A stretch of DNA of 64,000 nt, taken from NCBI GenBank assembly GCA_944472135.2, contig OX235266.1:18246186-18310185 (forward strand), written 5' to 3'. Origin of the DNA: Trichobilharzia regenti (taxonomy: Eukaryota > Platyhelminthes > Trematoda > Strigeidida > Schistosomatidae). Of this stretch, positions 11,465 through 25,700 are shown one piece after another. The translations under genes were made by a program, and so were the position numbers. The notes under the pieces were generated by a model. The model made no database searches. It was not told the origin of the DNA and was given only the letters and a program-made list of their open reading frames with translations. The first letter of the stretch is position 1. Each line of letters starts with the position of its first letter.

Positions 11465-12405
11465 AGTTTACTTTCCCCCTTAATGTTGAAACATTTTAAC
11501 TTGTACCAGCCCACGTTTGACTGACAAAGTGAACCTAGGAGATTTTGTAGATGACTTATATCTGACGTCAGAAAGTACTCGAAGCAGAACACTGTGCGTC
11601 GGTGGCACAGCGGTTAAGACTCTCGCCGACCATGTACATGTTCCGGGGTTCGACCCCTTGCCGACGCACACCTGATATCTATGGTCGGCCTGCGAAATTT
11701 GGGCTACCGATATCACATGCTGAAAATTTCATACTTGTACCAAAAATTACGGTGGGGAATCAAGCTGTAATAAAAAAAATCGAGAAAAGAGGTAACGAAG
11801 GTCGAACATAGTAGAGCTAGTGGTAGTAGAAGTACTCAACAGAAAAGAAAATACACCAATCAACCGGAATTGGAAGATATATGAAGAAAATGACCTCTTT
11901 CACTTGCTTAGTCGGCATCGTTTTAACTACAGGCATTAGGGAGGAGGATCTCGAAACCATCGAGTATCGGATGAGAAAAGCAAAACAGGCATTCATTCAC
12001 CTCAAAATCAGCATGGAGACCTATAGCAGTTATGCAGCACAAATGTAGCGAATCTGAATAGCTTTGGATTAATTTCAAAACAGTTAGCACTTCTCTGTGG
12101 TGGGTCGGAGATTTGGTGGGTGTCATCACAAAGATTTCCATCAATAGCTGCTGCTCAATGATTATACAGAAGGAAGGAGAGATAGATAAAGCATACGCTA
12201 TGGTGATCGCTGAGTGACACTATGCTCCAGGCAAATCCACTGCTAGAAGACCCAAACGAGGAGCGACGAGTTGTTTGAGGAGTAAGAAATCAAAGCTTAT
12301 AGGCCATCGGGGAGCCGGCTGTCAAAAGTCTAAAAGAGAACAGGAGGAAATGACGATGTACTGCTGAATGAAGACCTACATTGCCCTCGAAACACAAGAA
12401 TTGAA

Positions 12406-12504
<99 letters not shown>

Positions 12505-15500
12505 CATTTTCTCTTATTTTAGTGTTCTGAGTCATTTTTTCACGTTTTCCTGGTTTATTAACTTCACTTATGAAAATTGTGTAAAGCATATAGAATCTGA
12601 CATGATAGTTTTTGACTCATTAAGGGGTGTGTGTGTGCCAGCGAAGTTAAGAGGATAGCGGTGATTGCTAAGAACTTTGTGAATAACCTTTAATCGGTAA
12701 GTCACGAATGAATACCTTGCATTTATCGAGTCTGCAGTTTAGTTCAGATCTCATTTCCCGCCCAGCGTTGTATTAGATTATGATATAATTGGAAGCAGAT
12801 AAATATGCGTCTATGGTGGAACTATGTTAATTAAGCCATATAACAATGTGATCTGTGGAGACATCTGCAGGTGTATTATGTGTCTTAAGAGTTAATCTCT
12901 TCACGATGGTATTCTTCAGGCACATGTCCCGTAGGTTGTAAACTATCTCTGTACAATGACGTCAATTGGTTGGTGGTGACTAGCAGTGGAATCCAGGATA
13001 GCGCACATTTCGTCCTGGATTCCACTGATAGTCGCCATCAATCAATTGACTACAATATTGAATTTGTAGTGTATAGCTCTATTCATAAGCGGATCCTTAA
13101 ATGAACTCATTCTCAGTTATTTCGATAAATATGCATGTACCGAATTTCATTGGCCTTCTCTATTAGTTTCCTTATGAGGAGTTGAGAAGCTTCTTTACAA
13201 CATGTAAAGAAGAATTCTCCCATATGAATTCAGCTGTCTATGAACCTTTGAAATACAACTCATTAACGGTTTGATGTTTTTATGTTACTCCGCTTTGTAA
13301 TTGGTTACTCAAGGTCACTTAGGAGATTCTCGATGATCACCAGCTGTGCACCTGAAGTTAACCTAATTGAAACTGTAGAACGAGTCAAATGTTAAGCGTG
13401 TAATAAGTTTTTTTCAACACTTAAGCATCCACCCGATCACAACCTCAACAGGAACCGAATCTAGGACCTTCAGTTCACAAGATGCGTCCGTATATCGTCC
13501 AACCATTGGGATGGAATTCAAAAGCTCATGAATTCTAACTTCTGCTAACTTGAAATATATATAGTGCCGCTTTCAGTCAATGGCATTAACGACGTTCTGG
13601 CGAGAAGTTATAACCGATTAGATCCATCAAGTTGCGTGTATGCAGAAGTACTAAGCAATGGCATTGGTTGGGGGTCATGCTATATTTCGCTGGTCACATC
13701 GCGTCCCAGTAGATCAGTGATACGAGTGCTGGGTGTGGTCCCTGGTGGCGTCAGGAGTGCGTTCTGCTGAAGAGTCCCAGACGAGGAAATGACACCTATC
13801 CAAGTACTCCTTGGTTCTTAAACTGAAGTCAGTTCGTAACCAATCTTCAATTCAATCAAATCCCTGTAAACCATCACTTGAAAATTTGAACATGTGCTCA
13901 ATCTTGAGTGTACATAAACTGAGTTCCATTGCGAATCAGTCAATCATCTCGGTATTCAAGCTTAAACTTTCCCTTTTATTGATTTTTCTGTCACATACAT
14001 CCGTGATGCCGCATGACTGTGTTTGTGTATGTGTATCTGGATCATGAGTATTGTTCAAAAGTTTGTTTTGGTCATTATTTTCTTTTATCGCCTACATATT
14101 TGATCGATTCATGTGCCATTTATAAACTATTACAAGGGAATTTAAAAGGAATAAGAGGATACCATCATAACTCATCTTTAGTAGTCTTGCAGCTATGTAG
14201 TCAATTGTTTACTGATAAGCGTGATACTACTAACTAATATTTGAGTAGTTGAAATTGATGAGGATAATGTTTTTACTGCTTTTTTATGTAAATTGATAAA
14301 TAACTTGAATAATTGTATGACTATTTTTTCAGCTGAACATGGAGATAACGAGTCAACCTTTCGTCTGTTACAACTCATTCTTGGTTGTGCTGTCAACTGT
14401 GATAATAAAGAAACGTATATTCAAATCATTATGTGTATGGAAGAATCAGTACAACAAGCATTAATGGAAGCGATACAACAAGTAATACCTCATTTCTTAA
14501 TTGGATATTGCTTAAAACATATTCCCCCCTCATTTTCAAAGACTGGCATTAGTGGGGAACTAAGAATATTTTAAGACAAAAATTTGTTCTCAAATAATAT
14601 GATCTCGCTATCATATAAGGATGAAAATCAATGCCGATTTAAAAGTTGTATTCGATTTGTCTGTTTGCACAACGGAGGTTTTCTTCAAGTGGAAAGACAA
14701 TACTATCTTGATTTCTCCGGACTATCAATCTCCGGTTTAAGTCCTGTCGCCATCTAGACTGTCATCCTGCCGTCATTCGTCATCCTATTACGTCAGTGTC
14801 ATCCTGCTTAACCAAGTTTGTCTTAGATAAATAACCAGCAATAATTTCTATGTGTAATTATTATATACTGTTTTGTGAACATTTTTGTCATAAATAAGAG
14901 TGTTGTTTTGTCCTAGTTTGAGGCGCTTCAGGATGAGTTGACTATTCGTCTATGACGATGGTTAAAGTGTTGTGCCCAGACAGTAAGCAGATGCACGTCT
15001 TAATCTAGAGGTCGTGAGTTTGATCCCCGGCGGGAGGGGCAGTCGGAAGTGCTAACTGTTAGAGTCTCCAGAACTAGGCCGCGAAATGGAGCCATACTAG
15101 TTGCAGATTATGCAGTCGAATGAGAGCGAGAGTAAAGATATAGGGTTGCCAATGCAAGGAAAGACTGATAACTGCTTTTTTCTGGGAACACATTGGGTTC
15201 CGAATGACAAACGTGAGGAGAATTGAGCTATTCTGTTTATTGATGGAAGCGATACAACAAGTAATACTGTTTTTTTTAAACTAGATATTTGTAAAAGCTT
15301 ATTCTCCGATATTTTACAAGACTGGCATTAATTGGGGGGGGTGTGTGGGGTGGGGATAAAGAATATTCGCATTTTCGATAACTTCTTCCTTGTCGGGTTT
15401 CATAGTTATATGCATCTACTGTTATTAACAACATTAATGTTGGTGTAAATCATACCAATAGACAAGAGGTTTAGAAGAGGCTTTCGATAGGTTTGACTGC

Positions 15501-18500
15501 CAAGTCATTTGGAAAATACTTTAACACCATGAAGTGCAGTGCGTCAAATCTTTATCCATGTGCCAGACAAGTCTTCCTGTGATAATCACAGAGGGATTAT
15601 CTTGACTAATATAGTATCTAAAGTCTTAGGCTCAATAATCATGCGTAGACTGAGTGGTGCTCGGGAAGCACAAACACGAGAGAGCCAGGCAGGCTTTAGA
15701 CCAGGAAGAGGGTGTATTGATCACATCTTCACCCTCCGACAGATTCTAGAACATAGGAATTCCTACCGGCGTCCAACAGTCATTATATTTCTTGACCTAA
15801 AGGCAGCATTCGACTCTGTCGATCGGGAAGTTCTCTGGAGATGCTTGGCTGTAAAGGGAATTCCAAGAAAATATATTGCACTGATTAAGGCACTCTATTC
15901 GTACTCATACAGCCAGGTGAGGGCTTACGGCGAGCTGTCATCTGAACTGATGACGACCAGTGGTGTCCGTCAAGGATGCCCATTATCTCCTTTTCTATTC
16001 AACTTCATCATAGATGTGTTAATGGACTTAACCCTAGGTGACTTCAGCGATTCAGGGATTGACTTGCTACCGGGAATAATCTCGTTGACTTGGAATATGC
16101 AGACGATATAGTCCTTCTAGGCGAAGACGCTGACGAAATGCAGAGTCTTCTAAACACCTTGAGCCGCAATCTACGAATGTTTGGCATGCGATTCGCTCCC
16201 GCCAAATGCAAGATGATGTTACAGGACTGGACTACATCGACGCCTAGTTTAAAAATAGGAAGTGAAGTGGTAGAGCACGTTGACCGCTTCACTTATTTGG
16301 GAAGTACCATCAGCCCCAACGGGCTGATCTCTGACGAAATCTCAGCACGAATACAAGGGGCTCGTTTCGCATTTGTTAGTTTACGCCGACTCTGGCGTAG
16401 ACGAGATGTTCGACTATCGACCAAAGGGCGGGTGTACTGCTCATCAGTCCGCTCCGTCCTCCTTTATGGTTGTGAGACCTGGCCACTGAGAGTGGAAGAC
16501 ATGAAAAGACTAGCTGTCTTTGATCATAGGTGCCTGCGTTCTATTTCCCGTGTAAAGTGGCATAATAAGGTGAGCAACATGGAGGTTAGGCGTAGAGTTC
16601 TAGGTAAACAGGGGAAATCAATCGACGAAGTCGTGAAGCTACAAAGACTGAGATGGTTAGGACATGTGTTACGTATGCCAAGCCATCGCCTCCCTCGACG
16701 AGCAATGTTAGCGGATATAGGGTCAGGCTGGAAAAAAGCTAGCGGCGGTCAAACAAAAACTTGGCACCAGTCAATGAAATCCACAACAGTTGGTCTAAGC
16801 CACGTAGGAAGGTGTAGACTTCCAGGCTGGGGTCCTCGGGACGGTAAAAATCTATGGTTGGAAACAATTGGTGACATGGCTCAAAATCGTTCTCAGTGGC
16901 GCAGATCCATCCACTCCTTGTGACTTATGATCTTCAATGAAACTGTTTTGTTATTCTTTATTACTCCTTTGTCTCACATCTCTGCTCACTGTTTCTATTA
17001 TGCTTTTCTTGTACTTTCTTCTCTTGCTTCGCGTGCTACACGGAATGTGGCGACTTGAACTTCTGCACATTTGTGCAAAGTTCTATGTCGAAAACAGACA
17101 GACAGATCCATGTGCCAGGTGATTCACAACGGAGAACTCAAGGAAGTCTTTGAAGTGAATAGAGTAGTAGGACAAGACTGTCAGTTATCACTAATGATAT
17201 ATCTAATTGTGTTGCACTGCATGCATTATATGTCAGATTATGCATGGGAGTGAAAAGACGGGAATATGTTGAATCGATAAAAAGACTCCAGAAGATCTGA
17301 ATTTCTCGTGTGGATGATTTTTGTTTAGTGTCACAAACACACACTCGAAGAAGACGACTTGCAGACGAAAACCAACAAGTTATCAATAGTTGCAGGCAGC
17401 GAAGACAGGACATCAAATGAATATAGAGAAGACAGAGGTGATGAGGATAACAAACAAACATCTCACCAGTCACTATCGACGGGAGAAATATGAGAGAGGT
17501 TGACTTCCTGACTTCACTTATCTAGGAAGCATCGTTTCAACTACAGGCAGTCAGAAGGGAGGATTTCAAAGGCAGAATCGGAAAGGCAAGATACATACAC
17601 CGTCATCAACCTGAAACCACAGTTCGGAAATCTTCTTCACTCAGTCAGCCAGCATAAAGAACAAGATTTGGATTTTCAAGACAAATGTGAAGTCAGTCAG
17701 TCAGTCAGTTCTTCTATATGGGTCAGACACTTGACCAACGTGTCACGAAAAGGGATTTCCAACAGGCGTTTATCAGACGTTTATCTCGAGAGTGCGGAAC
17801 TGATAAAAAGTTCAAAACTAGGACGAGACAGCTGTTCAATGCCCCATGGTTTTGTAATTTCATGAAGCAATACTAGTTAAAGATTGCATAATTGGATGGC
17901 AAAGAGAGAGAGAGAGAGAGAGTAAAGAAATCCAGTTACCAAGTCAAAATCAGGTTACAGGCGTTTGATAACGATTGCTATGCCAAACTTCAAGAGAATT
18001 GAGCTTTTTCGCCTATTGATTATTCTAAAGGATTTCGTGATGTTCTGGCAAGTGGCATTGTTGTACACCTTTGTTCTCTTGACACGTAGGCTTTCAGGCA
18101 CATGTTTTTCATAGTTCTCTACTCTTCAGCAGTTTACACACCCACCACCCTAGCCCCGGCCGATAACTGCTACCTTGTCGTGGTGTTCGGGCGTGAATAC
18201 CGTAATGACCCAACATGCTAAACTGACTGGGACTCTGTGCCTGCAGGTCCAATCATGTCAGGAAGGTTGTTTAGTTAGCGGTTAAACTAAAAGTAGTTAC
18301 CATGGTTTACATGGGCTCCAGTATCCAATCGGATCAAATGGCGTATGAACCCATATAGGTCACCGGAAACCATAGGAACGCAGCTCCTGACGCTGCTCCG
18401 CTGCCTTGCGGATTAGACTCCAAGTCAAAGACTCGGGGGTGGTCCCTTAATAAAACCGCCTGCTTCGGTCTGGGCGCCCGGACAGTATCTCAACCCTCAC

Positions 18501-21500
18501 ACCATGAATTGAATGAAGCAACAAACAATCAATGAAACTTATCGCGTGCTATTACACGTGTTGCAATTTCCTTCTTTCTTCCCTTCCCGATGACAGTTAA
18601 CGAATAATGTTTGAACTTGTTAAGCAGGACTGTTTTCCTTCCAGATGAAGTTCTTTATATGTTCTCTTCTTATATGTATATTTTTTACTTTTGATCTATG
18701 TTGTTTTATCATAATTGTGTGGCGCATCCTTCTTGGTGCTATATTGTACCAAGTTTTATGCGTTTAAATAAATAAATAACCACCCTAGCAGGGTCCGAAA
18801 CTAGCACCTCTGAATGGATCAGTCAAACACACTTGTAACAACAGAAGACAAAGGGTCAGGCAACAGATCTTTTTTAATGGAAATCAACAAATATTTATAG
18901 ATTTTCATGTACATATAATAGATTATTGTTAGCGGAAAAACACAGTCTCCTGATTGGTTGTTTCTCATTGAAAGTAAATCTTTCATCTCTTGTAGCTGTT
19001 TCTTGAATGTCAGATCATCTATCTGCTAATTGTATCCGCCTACGCGAAGTCTGCTGTCAGTCTTTGATCTTGTTTTCACATGACTAATATTTGGGACATA
19101 AACATTGACGTAAATTACTGTCCACCAATTTTGACTCACCACACATTAACCACTAAACCACTGGACACATTCACACTCGATTTGATTTTTGTTTTTCTGC
19201 CTTCCTTAGGTAGCCGGTGAGGATTTTGCCTATTTGAAATAGTCAACTATCTGAGCTCTGTTGATGTCCACTATCGTGAATTGTGGTAGTCTGGCTATAT
19301 TGGCTTAAACAATCTGTATTTAGTCATTTTCTTGGTAGTTTCACTAAACCTCATGCATAATAAGCGTGGGTTATTGTCTGCTTCATGAAATATATGAATC
19401 AGTTAACCTGGTTCAATCAGAAATAAACTCCGAAACCGGTGAAAATTCTTTCCAACTTTTGGCGATTGCTTCAATTCGGTTTTGGTAGAATAGTAGTAGT
19501 TTTAGCGGTTTGAAATTGCTGCCTACTGCTAATATCACTTCATGTGTACTGGTTTTTATCTACAAAAATTTATGTTTTATATCATGTGAATCTCTTAAGA
19601 TCGTGGTGGTGGTGTTGGTGTATTTAAAAGGCTTCACATCCAGTGGGTGGTTGTCATGTGTTATGTAATCGTCACGGGAATTATTACAAATTAGGTAGTT
19701 TCAACACATGATTACTTTGTGATTAATTTGAAGCGCGCGCGTGGTTATTTCAGTACGAGTTCAATCGAGATAAGAATCCGAAAAGAAACTCTATTTGATC
19801 AGTTACCTCCTACTGGTGGGGGTGGGGGGTGGGATGTTTACGTAGCTACACCACTCAATACATGATATGCATATACTACTTATTGATTGGCATGAGTAGT
19901 TGACTACTACTCACATCTCATTAAAGTAATCTAAACACTGGAGTGCCTGCTTTGGCTCTCCGAGCTTGTCAGTTATGTTACCCCGTTTAATTCACTTCAG
20001 GGCCAAGTTAAACTTTAAGCACCACTAACTACCAATCAGTGAATGACCTCGAATGTTCCAATGGGGTTCATGCACGCGAGTTCAAGGTTGTATAGTGCTT
20101 GATTCGTATCAAACAAAAGTTACGCTTGCAGTTAAATGAGGATAAAGTTTTGCAGTATTGCCTGGATTTGCGGTTGCTTAGGAAGGAGAAATATCGCCTC
20201 ATGGAGAATGGAGAGAATTACTTCGTTGTTAGGCGGAGAAGGTATCATCATACACGTGGACGAAACTGTGTTACTGAAGACAAAAAATACAACTGTGGTC
20301 GTGAGCGAGCCAACAATGTTTGCGTGATCGGTTTTTATGACACCTTCCTGCGGAAAGAATTCATGGAGAGAATACCAGATAGGAAGTCTACTACCTTTGT
20401 ACCTATTGTCACTCAACTTGTGAAACTGGGATCCATTGTACATACTGATGGATAGAAAGTTATAACTCGCTGTCATGTCTTGGATATGTTCATTACAGAG
20501 TGAACCATTTAGGGATTGTGTGGATCCAATTAAAGAGACACATACGAATTGTATAGAAGGATTTTGCGCAAGATTAAAAAATGGGATTAGGGCTATAAAT
20601 GGACCGCATTTATAGTTATTTGGATGAGTATTTGTAAAGAATGTGGTGTAACTTTTCTATTGACTCCCCTATGCTAAACTGGGAGATGTTTCTGTCACAT
20701 GTTAGAGAAAGATACCCTACGTAACAGGTTTTATGCTTTTTTCCATAAATATACGTTTTCCTTAATCAAAAATCCCTGTTTCTTGTGATTGGTCCGTTGA
20801 AGGTCGTTCGCTGATTGCTGGTTACTGGTGCTTAAAGTTTAACTTTGCCCACTTCAGAAAGGTATCAGATCAGTTCAAACCACATGAATTCTGGCTACCT
20901 GCTTATGTGAACTGGTAATGCGTGAAGTCAAGTTCTCACGATTTGAAATTTACTCATAGTTCCAACTGAAATTTCAACCGTGTTTCCTTCATGGAAACCG
21001 AAATTATTCGGATCGCACAATTCAATGTGACCTGCCTGATATCACAAATAAAAAAATTGCGAATTTAATTAAACACAAATACGAGTTCGCTTAGCGCAGC
21101 TAGCCAGAATTCGGGTGATGTGATGCTGGCATACTTACCGTCGGCGTCCAACAATCGTTATATTTCTTGGCGCCTAAAGGCGGAATTCGATTCTGTCGAT
21201 CGAGAGGTACTACGGCGATACTTGACTGTGCAGGGAATGCCGAGAAAATACATCGCACTGATCAAGGCACTCACTCTACTCGAACCCATGCAGTCAGGTG
21301 AGGGCTTACGGTGAGTTGTTATCTAAAGTGGTGACAACCAATGTAGTGGTGTCCGTCAGGGATGCTCATTATCCCCATTCCTATTCAACTTCATCATCGA
21401 TGTACTAATGGATTAAACCCCAACTCACTTCAGAGACACAGGGGTTGACTTGCTACCAGGGAATAATGTCGTTGACTTAGAATATGGGGATGATATAGTC

Positions 21501-22692
21501 CTTCTAGGTGAAGGCGCTGACAAAATGGAGCAAAGTCTTCTAAACGCCTTGAGCAGCAATCAACGAATGTTGGCATTTGGTTCGCTCCGGCTATCAGATG
21601 TAAGTCGATGTTACAGGACTGAACGACACTGACTCCTAGTTTAGAAATAGAGAGTGAAGTGGTAGAACACGTTTACCGCTTCACTTATTTGGGAAGTTGT
21701 ATCAGTCAACGCCAGAGGGTTGATCTCTGACGAAATCTCAGCTTGGATACAGAAGGCTCGTTTGACATGTGGCAATTTACACTGTCTCTGGGGTAGACAT
21801 GATATCCAGTTGGCTGGCTGCCGACTGAAGGGCGTCTGCACTGCTCAGCGGTTCACTCTGTCCTCCCTTATGACTGGCTGTGAGACCTGTCTATCGGAAG
21901 TGGGAGACATGAAAAGACCGGCAGGTTATCTTTCATCATAGGTGTCTGCATTCTGTCGACCGTGTGCATTCTTTTATTTTTAATCAGCGATGACACACTG
22001 GCTGGCAGTGATCCTATAAGTCGCTAATTGATTTAGGCTCGAATTCATGGGGATTCCATCCCCAATGGTGAATAACCAATGCGCTCCTGTCGTGTAACCT
22101 CAAGGTTGTGGGTTCGGTCACATGTGGTTCGGGTTGTAAGTGCTTACTACTTAAGAGTCTCAGAGAAGGACTAAACATGTTGTCTTATACTCTCCGGTTT
22201 TTAGTGATTGCTCTAAATAATGTTGGTGTGCAGTGAAATGTAACAACTAACATTAATCGGAATCTCCACAAATCTCACAATCTCCATCTCATTGACGGCT
22301 ACTGCATACATGTCTTGAAGCTGTCCTGCAAAGTGTTGTGGCCACTGAAAGTGTCCACGACGTATTCCAGATGAAGTGCATGTTCGTCAACGGTACTGAT
22401 TCAGAAGACTAGAGCTATATCACACATCACAAATTAATCAATGTTAGAATTCACAGCTTAGCATAAACTGTGAAAAGTCCTAACTTCGATTCTCTAATGA
22501 TTGTGTTGCCATGGGTGTTTCATGAGTACTGGTAAAGAATTCCAAACTGACGGAAGGAAACCGCCGTCAATTACTTGCTGCCTTTAGGGATTTTCAGTGG
22601 TGCTCTAACTGATATCAATACTGTGATCAAACGTTATTCTCTCTTTTTCTCATCTTCTCTGTGTTTTCTCATTAACGCTCTAATAGTTGTTT

Positions 22693-22746
<54 letters not shown>

Positions 22747-25700
22747 AAGTATCTCTGAGTACATAAATATTCTCTTCACTATATACACCCAGAAAATAAT
22801 CATCGGTGGTTTGATTGACGGACTTATCAATCGATTGGTCGATTGATTGATTGATTGATGGCTTAAGGTAGTTACTAATCTTGACAATTCTTCTTCACAG
22901 TACACAATATTCTTGTACTCTTCTTTTGTAGGAGTTATAATACAGATGATCTCTTTTTTATAAACAACTGTTTATTTATTTGTGAATTGATTCGTTTAAA
23001 TTTTGGTTATGTTGGTTGGTTGGCTGGCTTAGTTAATTAAGTAAGTAATTAATTGGTTCAACTGATTATCGATTTTTTCTTCTCCGGTTGTTTCTGTTCT
23101 TCTTTCTCTCTCTCTCTCTTCTAATCAAATTCTTCAATTATTGAGATATATAAAATGTGTTTTATAAACACATATTGAAAAGGCCTTTTTTAAAACCTTT
23201 TTATAGTATACAGGGGTCTTTTGTTATATTATATATATATATGTGTATATCTTGTATTATACATTACATGAGTACTATTGGTCTGTTCGTTCTATAGGCA
23301 TACGCCTACATACCTGCAACACTCACAGACACACACATACACCTACTAACTAACAAAGTAACCAACTAACAAACCACTGTATGCTTTAACTAAACAAAGT
23401 ATTGCGCTTTTGTTGTTGTTGTTGTTTTTCTTTCTCACTTCTTCTACGTCGGTGTCCTTATCCTTCATCTTCCGTGTTATTTTCATGTCCAGTTGATGTC
23501 ATCTCGTCTCGGCGGTGTCAGTGGTCTAAGCAGTATGACCGGTGGTAGTAGTGAGCATGGAGGAGGAGGAGCACAGGCAGCAGCTGGAGGAGGAGGAGGA
23601 GTTGGAGTGCCAGGCGGTGGATTAATCGATTATGAAGATCGAGTAAGTGTGAATAATTTTGTATCATGATGTATTTCACCTGATAACACTTTGTACTGTT
23701 TATGGTTAGTTATGCATGATGTTGACCTTGACATACATTAAAGAATCGATGTTTGTGAGTTGAGTGTTTGAAACACTAGTGGGGTTCGAGCCCACACCGG
23801 CGCACACCTGATATCTTTGGTCGCCTGCAAAATTTGGGCTACCGATATCCATGCTGAAAATTCCATACTTGTACCAAAAATACAGTGTGGAATCAAGCTG
23901 TATATCAAAAATAAAAATAAAAAAATAAAAAAATTTCACTGTGTGATCACATAAATGGCATAAAGGTAGGTAGGGTAAACATATTATTGTTATCATTGTT
24001 ATTAGTTGGTCATTAGTTGGTCTTAGCCACGTAGGAAGGTGTAGACTTCCAGGCTGGGGTCCTCGGGACGGTAAAAATCTATGGTTGGAAACAATTGGTG
24101 ACATGGCTCAAAACCGTTCTCAGTGGCGCAGATGCATCCACTCCCTGTGACTTATGATCTCCAATGAAACTGTTTTGTTATTCTTTATTCTCCTTTGTCT
24201 CACACCTCTCCTCACTGTTTCTATTATGCTTTTCTTGTACTTTCTTCTCTTGCTTCGCGTGCTACACGGAATGTGGCGACTTGAACTGTTGCACATTTGT
24301 GCAAAGTTCTATGTCAAAAACAGACAGACAGATAGACAGACAGACAGATCATTGTTATTATTATTATTATTATATCCTTTAATTCCCAGAGGATCATAGG
24401 GCTTCAGCCGCGCGTCTCCATTGCGTTCACCGCGCTCCAAGTCTATTCATACGCTTTTATCTCTTCTTCACATGACCTCCTCCAAGTCACCCTTGCACTG
24501 ACTACCAACTCTCCGCTTCCCGTTGGGGTTCCACTCGAGCAATGGCCTGCTGTGTGATGTCACTTGATGCTTTGGTTTCTCAGAGTATGATCAATCCATC
24601 TCCATTTCTTCCTGGCTATTTGTTTTTTACAATCGGTTCCTGGTTGGTTCGCTCATTACCAGAGATCCCTGTAGCTGATCTTTTCTGGCCGGCCATCTGA
24701 TCTTGGGTACTATTGAGCGAAGACAGCTAGCTGTTAATGAAAGTCTATAGTTTGTTTGAGATGCTCTTTATGACATGGCGCCAGGTCTCTGATCTGTATA
24801 GTAGCACTGACTTCACATTGAAGTTGAAAATCTGGATCTTATTTTTGATGCTGAATACTGTTGACCTCCATACAGACTTGAGAGTAGTGAAAGCTTGTCT
24901 TGCTTTTCCGATCCTTGCTTTGATATCCTCATCAGTTCCGTCTGCGTGTAGTTGACACGATGCTTCCCACGTAGGTAGGTGAAGGAGGTTGTTTCTTTCG
25001 GATTTCTCCCATTTATGCTGATTGTTTTCTGTTGTTGTTGTTGTGGCTGTTGTTGTTGGCCAGAAATCTTCATCACCTCTGTTTTCTCTATGTTCACCTG
25101 AGGTCCTTTCTTCTCTGGATGCTTTTTCTGCCAACTTGTTGCTTTTCACTAGCATATCTTCCAGTTTGTGGGAAATCAGACATGTATCATCGGCGAAGTC
25201 CAGATTCTCCGAGTTTTTGGTAAGGGTCCATTTTATGCCTGTTTCCTCATTGCCCGTTGTCTGTTATTATTGATCTTTTGGATTACGAGTGAAAGATAGG
25301 ACCTCAGCAGTACATCTCTATTTCATCCTGTTCTCTGCAGCCCATAAGCTTTTACCTCCGCCTTACACGACATCTTCCATATCACGCTTAAAGTGACACA
25401 CATCTTGGCGTTTCTCATTCGGGTTTAACTTGGAGATGTGTGTGGCGCGTCATGTTACTCAACGGTCTCTTCAGCGTGTAGTCATTTTCTTCGGTGTATA
25501 TGTTAGATGACAGTTTATTCGTTGGGTTGTTGTTAATGCATTTTAGCCGGCTGTCTAATCTACAACTGTTGATATAAGTGTGCAGCTTGTTTGAAATGTT
25601 TTTTCAAGTATTGTGGTTTTGTAGGGATTTTTGTTTGATTGCATGGATGATTTCATCATGAGCTGACATCAGTTAGAGAACCACTGGAAAACCTTGGAGT

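Larger units (their letters stand above)
15460..17870 (+). mobile_element. LINE-A copy 3, split by LINE-B
   Basis: Left part 15470-15566 encodes [15 protein letters not shown], an RT block. Right part resumes at 17106 with [16 protein letters not shown] and the degraded GQDCQLSLM, and follows LINE-A to about 17800. Removing LINE-B restores a continuous alignment. Many stops; dead. Confidence 0.85.

Noticed and set aside
11368..11592. Ile-Tyr repeat protein
   Set aside because: Frame over a TA microsatellite; the same applies at 22.7 and 39.7 kb.
12290..12658. Poly-Thr, poly-Asn, poly-Ser and poly-Ile frames
   Set aside because: Microsatellite translation on both strands.
20099..20455. Bacterial IS contamination
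   Set aside because: The transposase is IS1016-like, but the element has Merlin-type ends and an 8 bp duplication within intron sequence, and Merlin is known in schistosomes.
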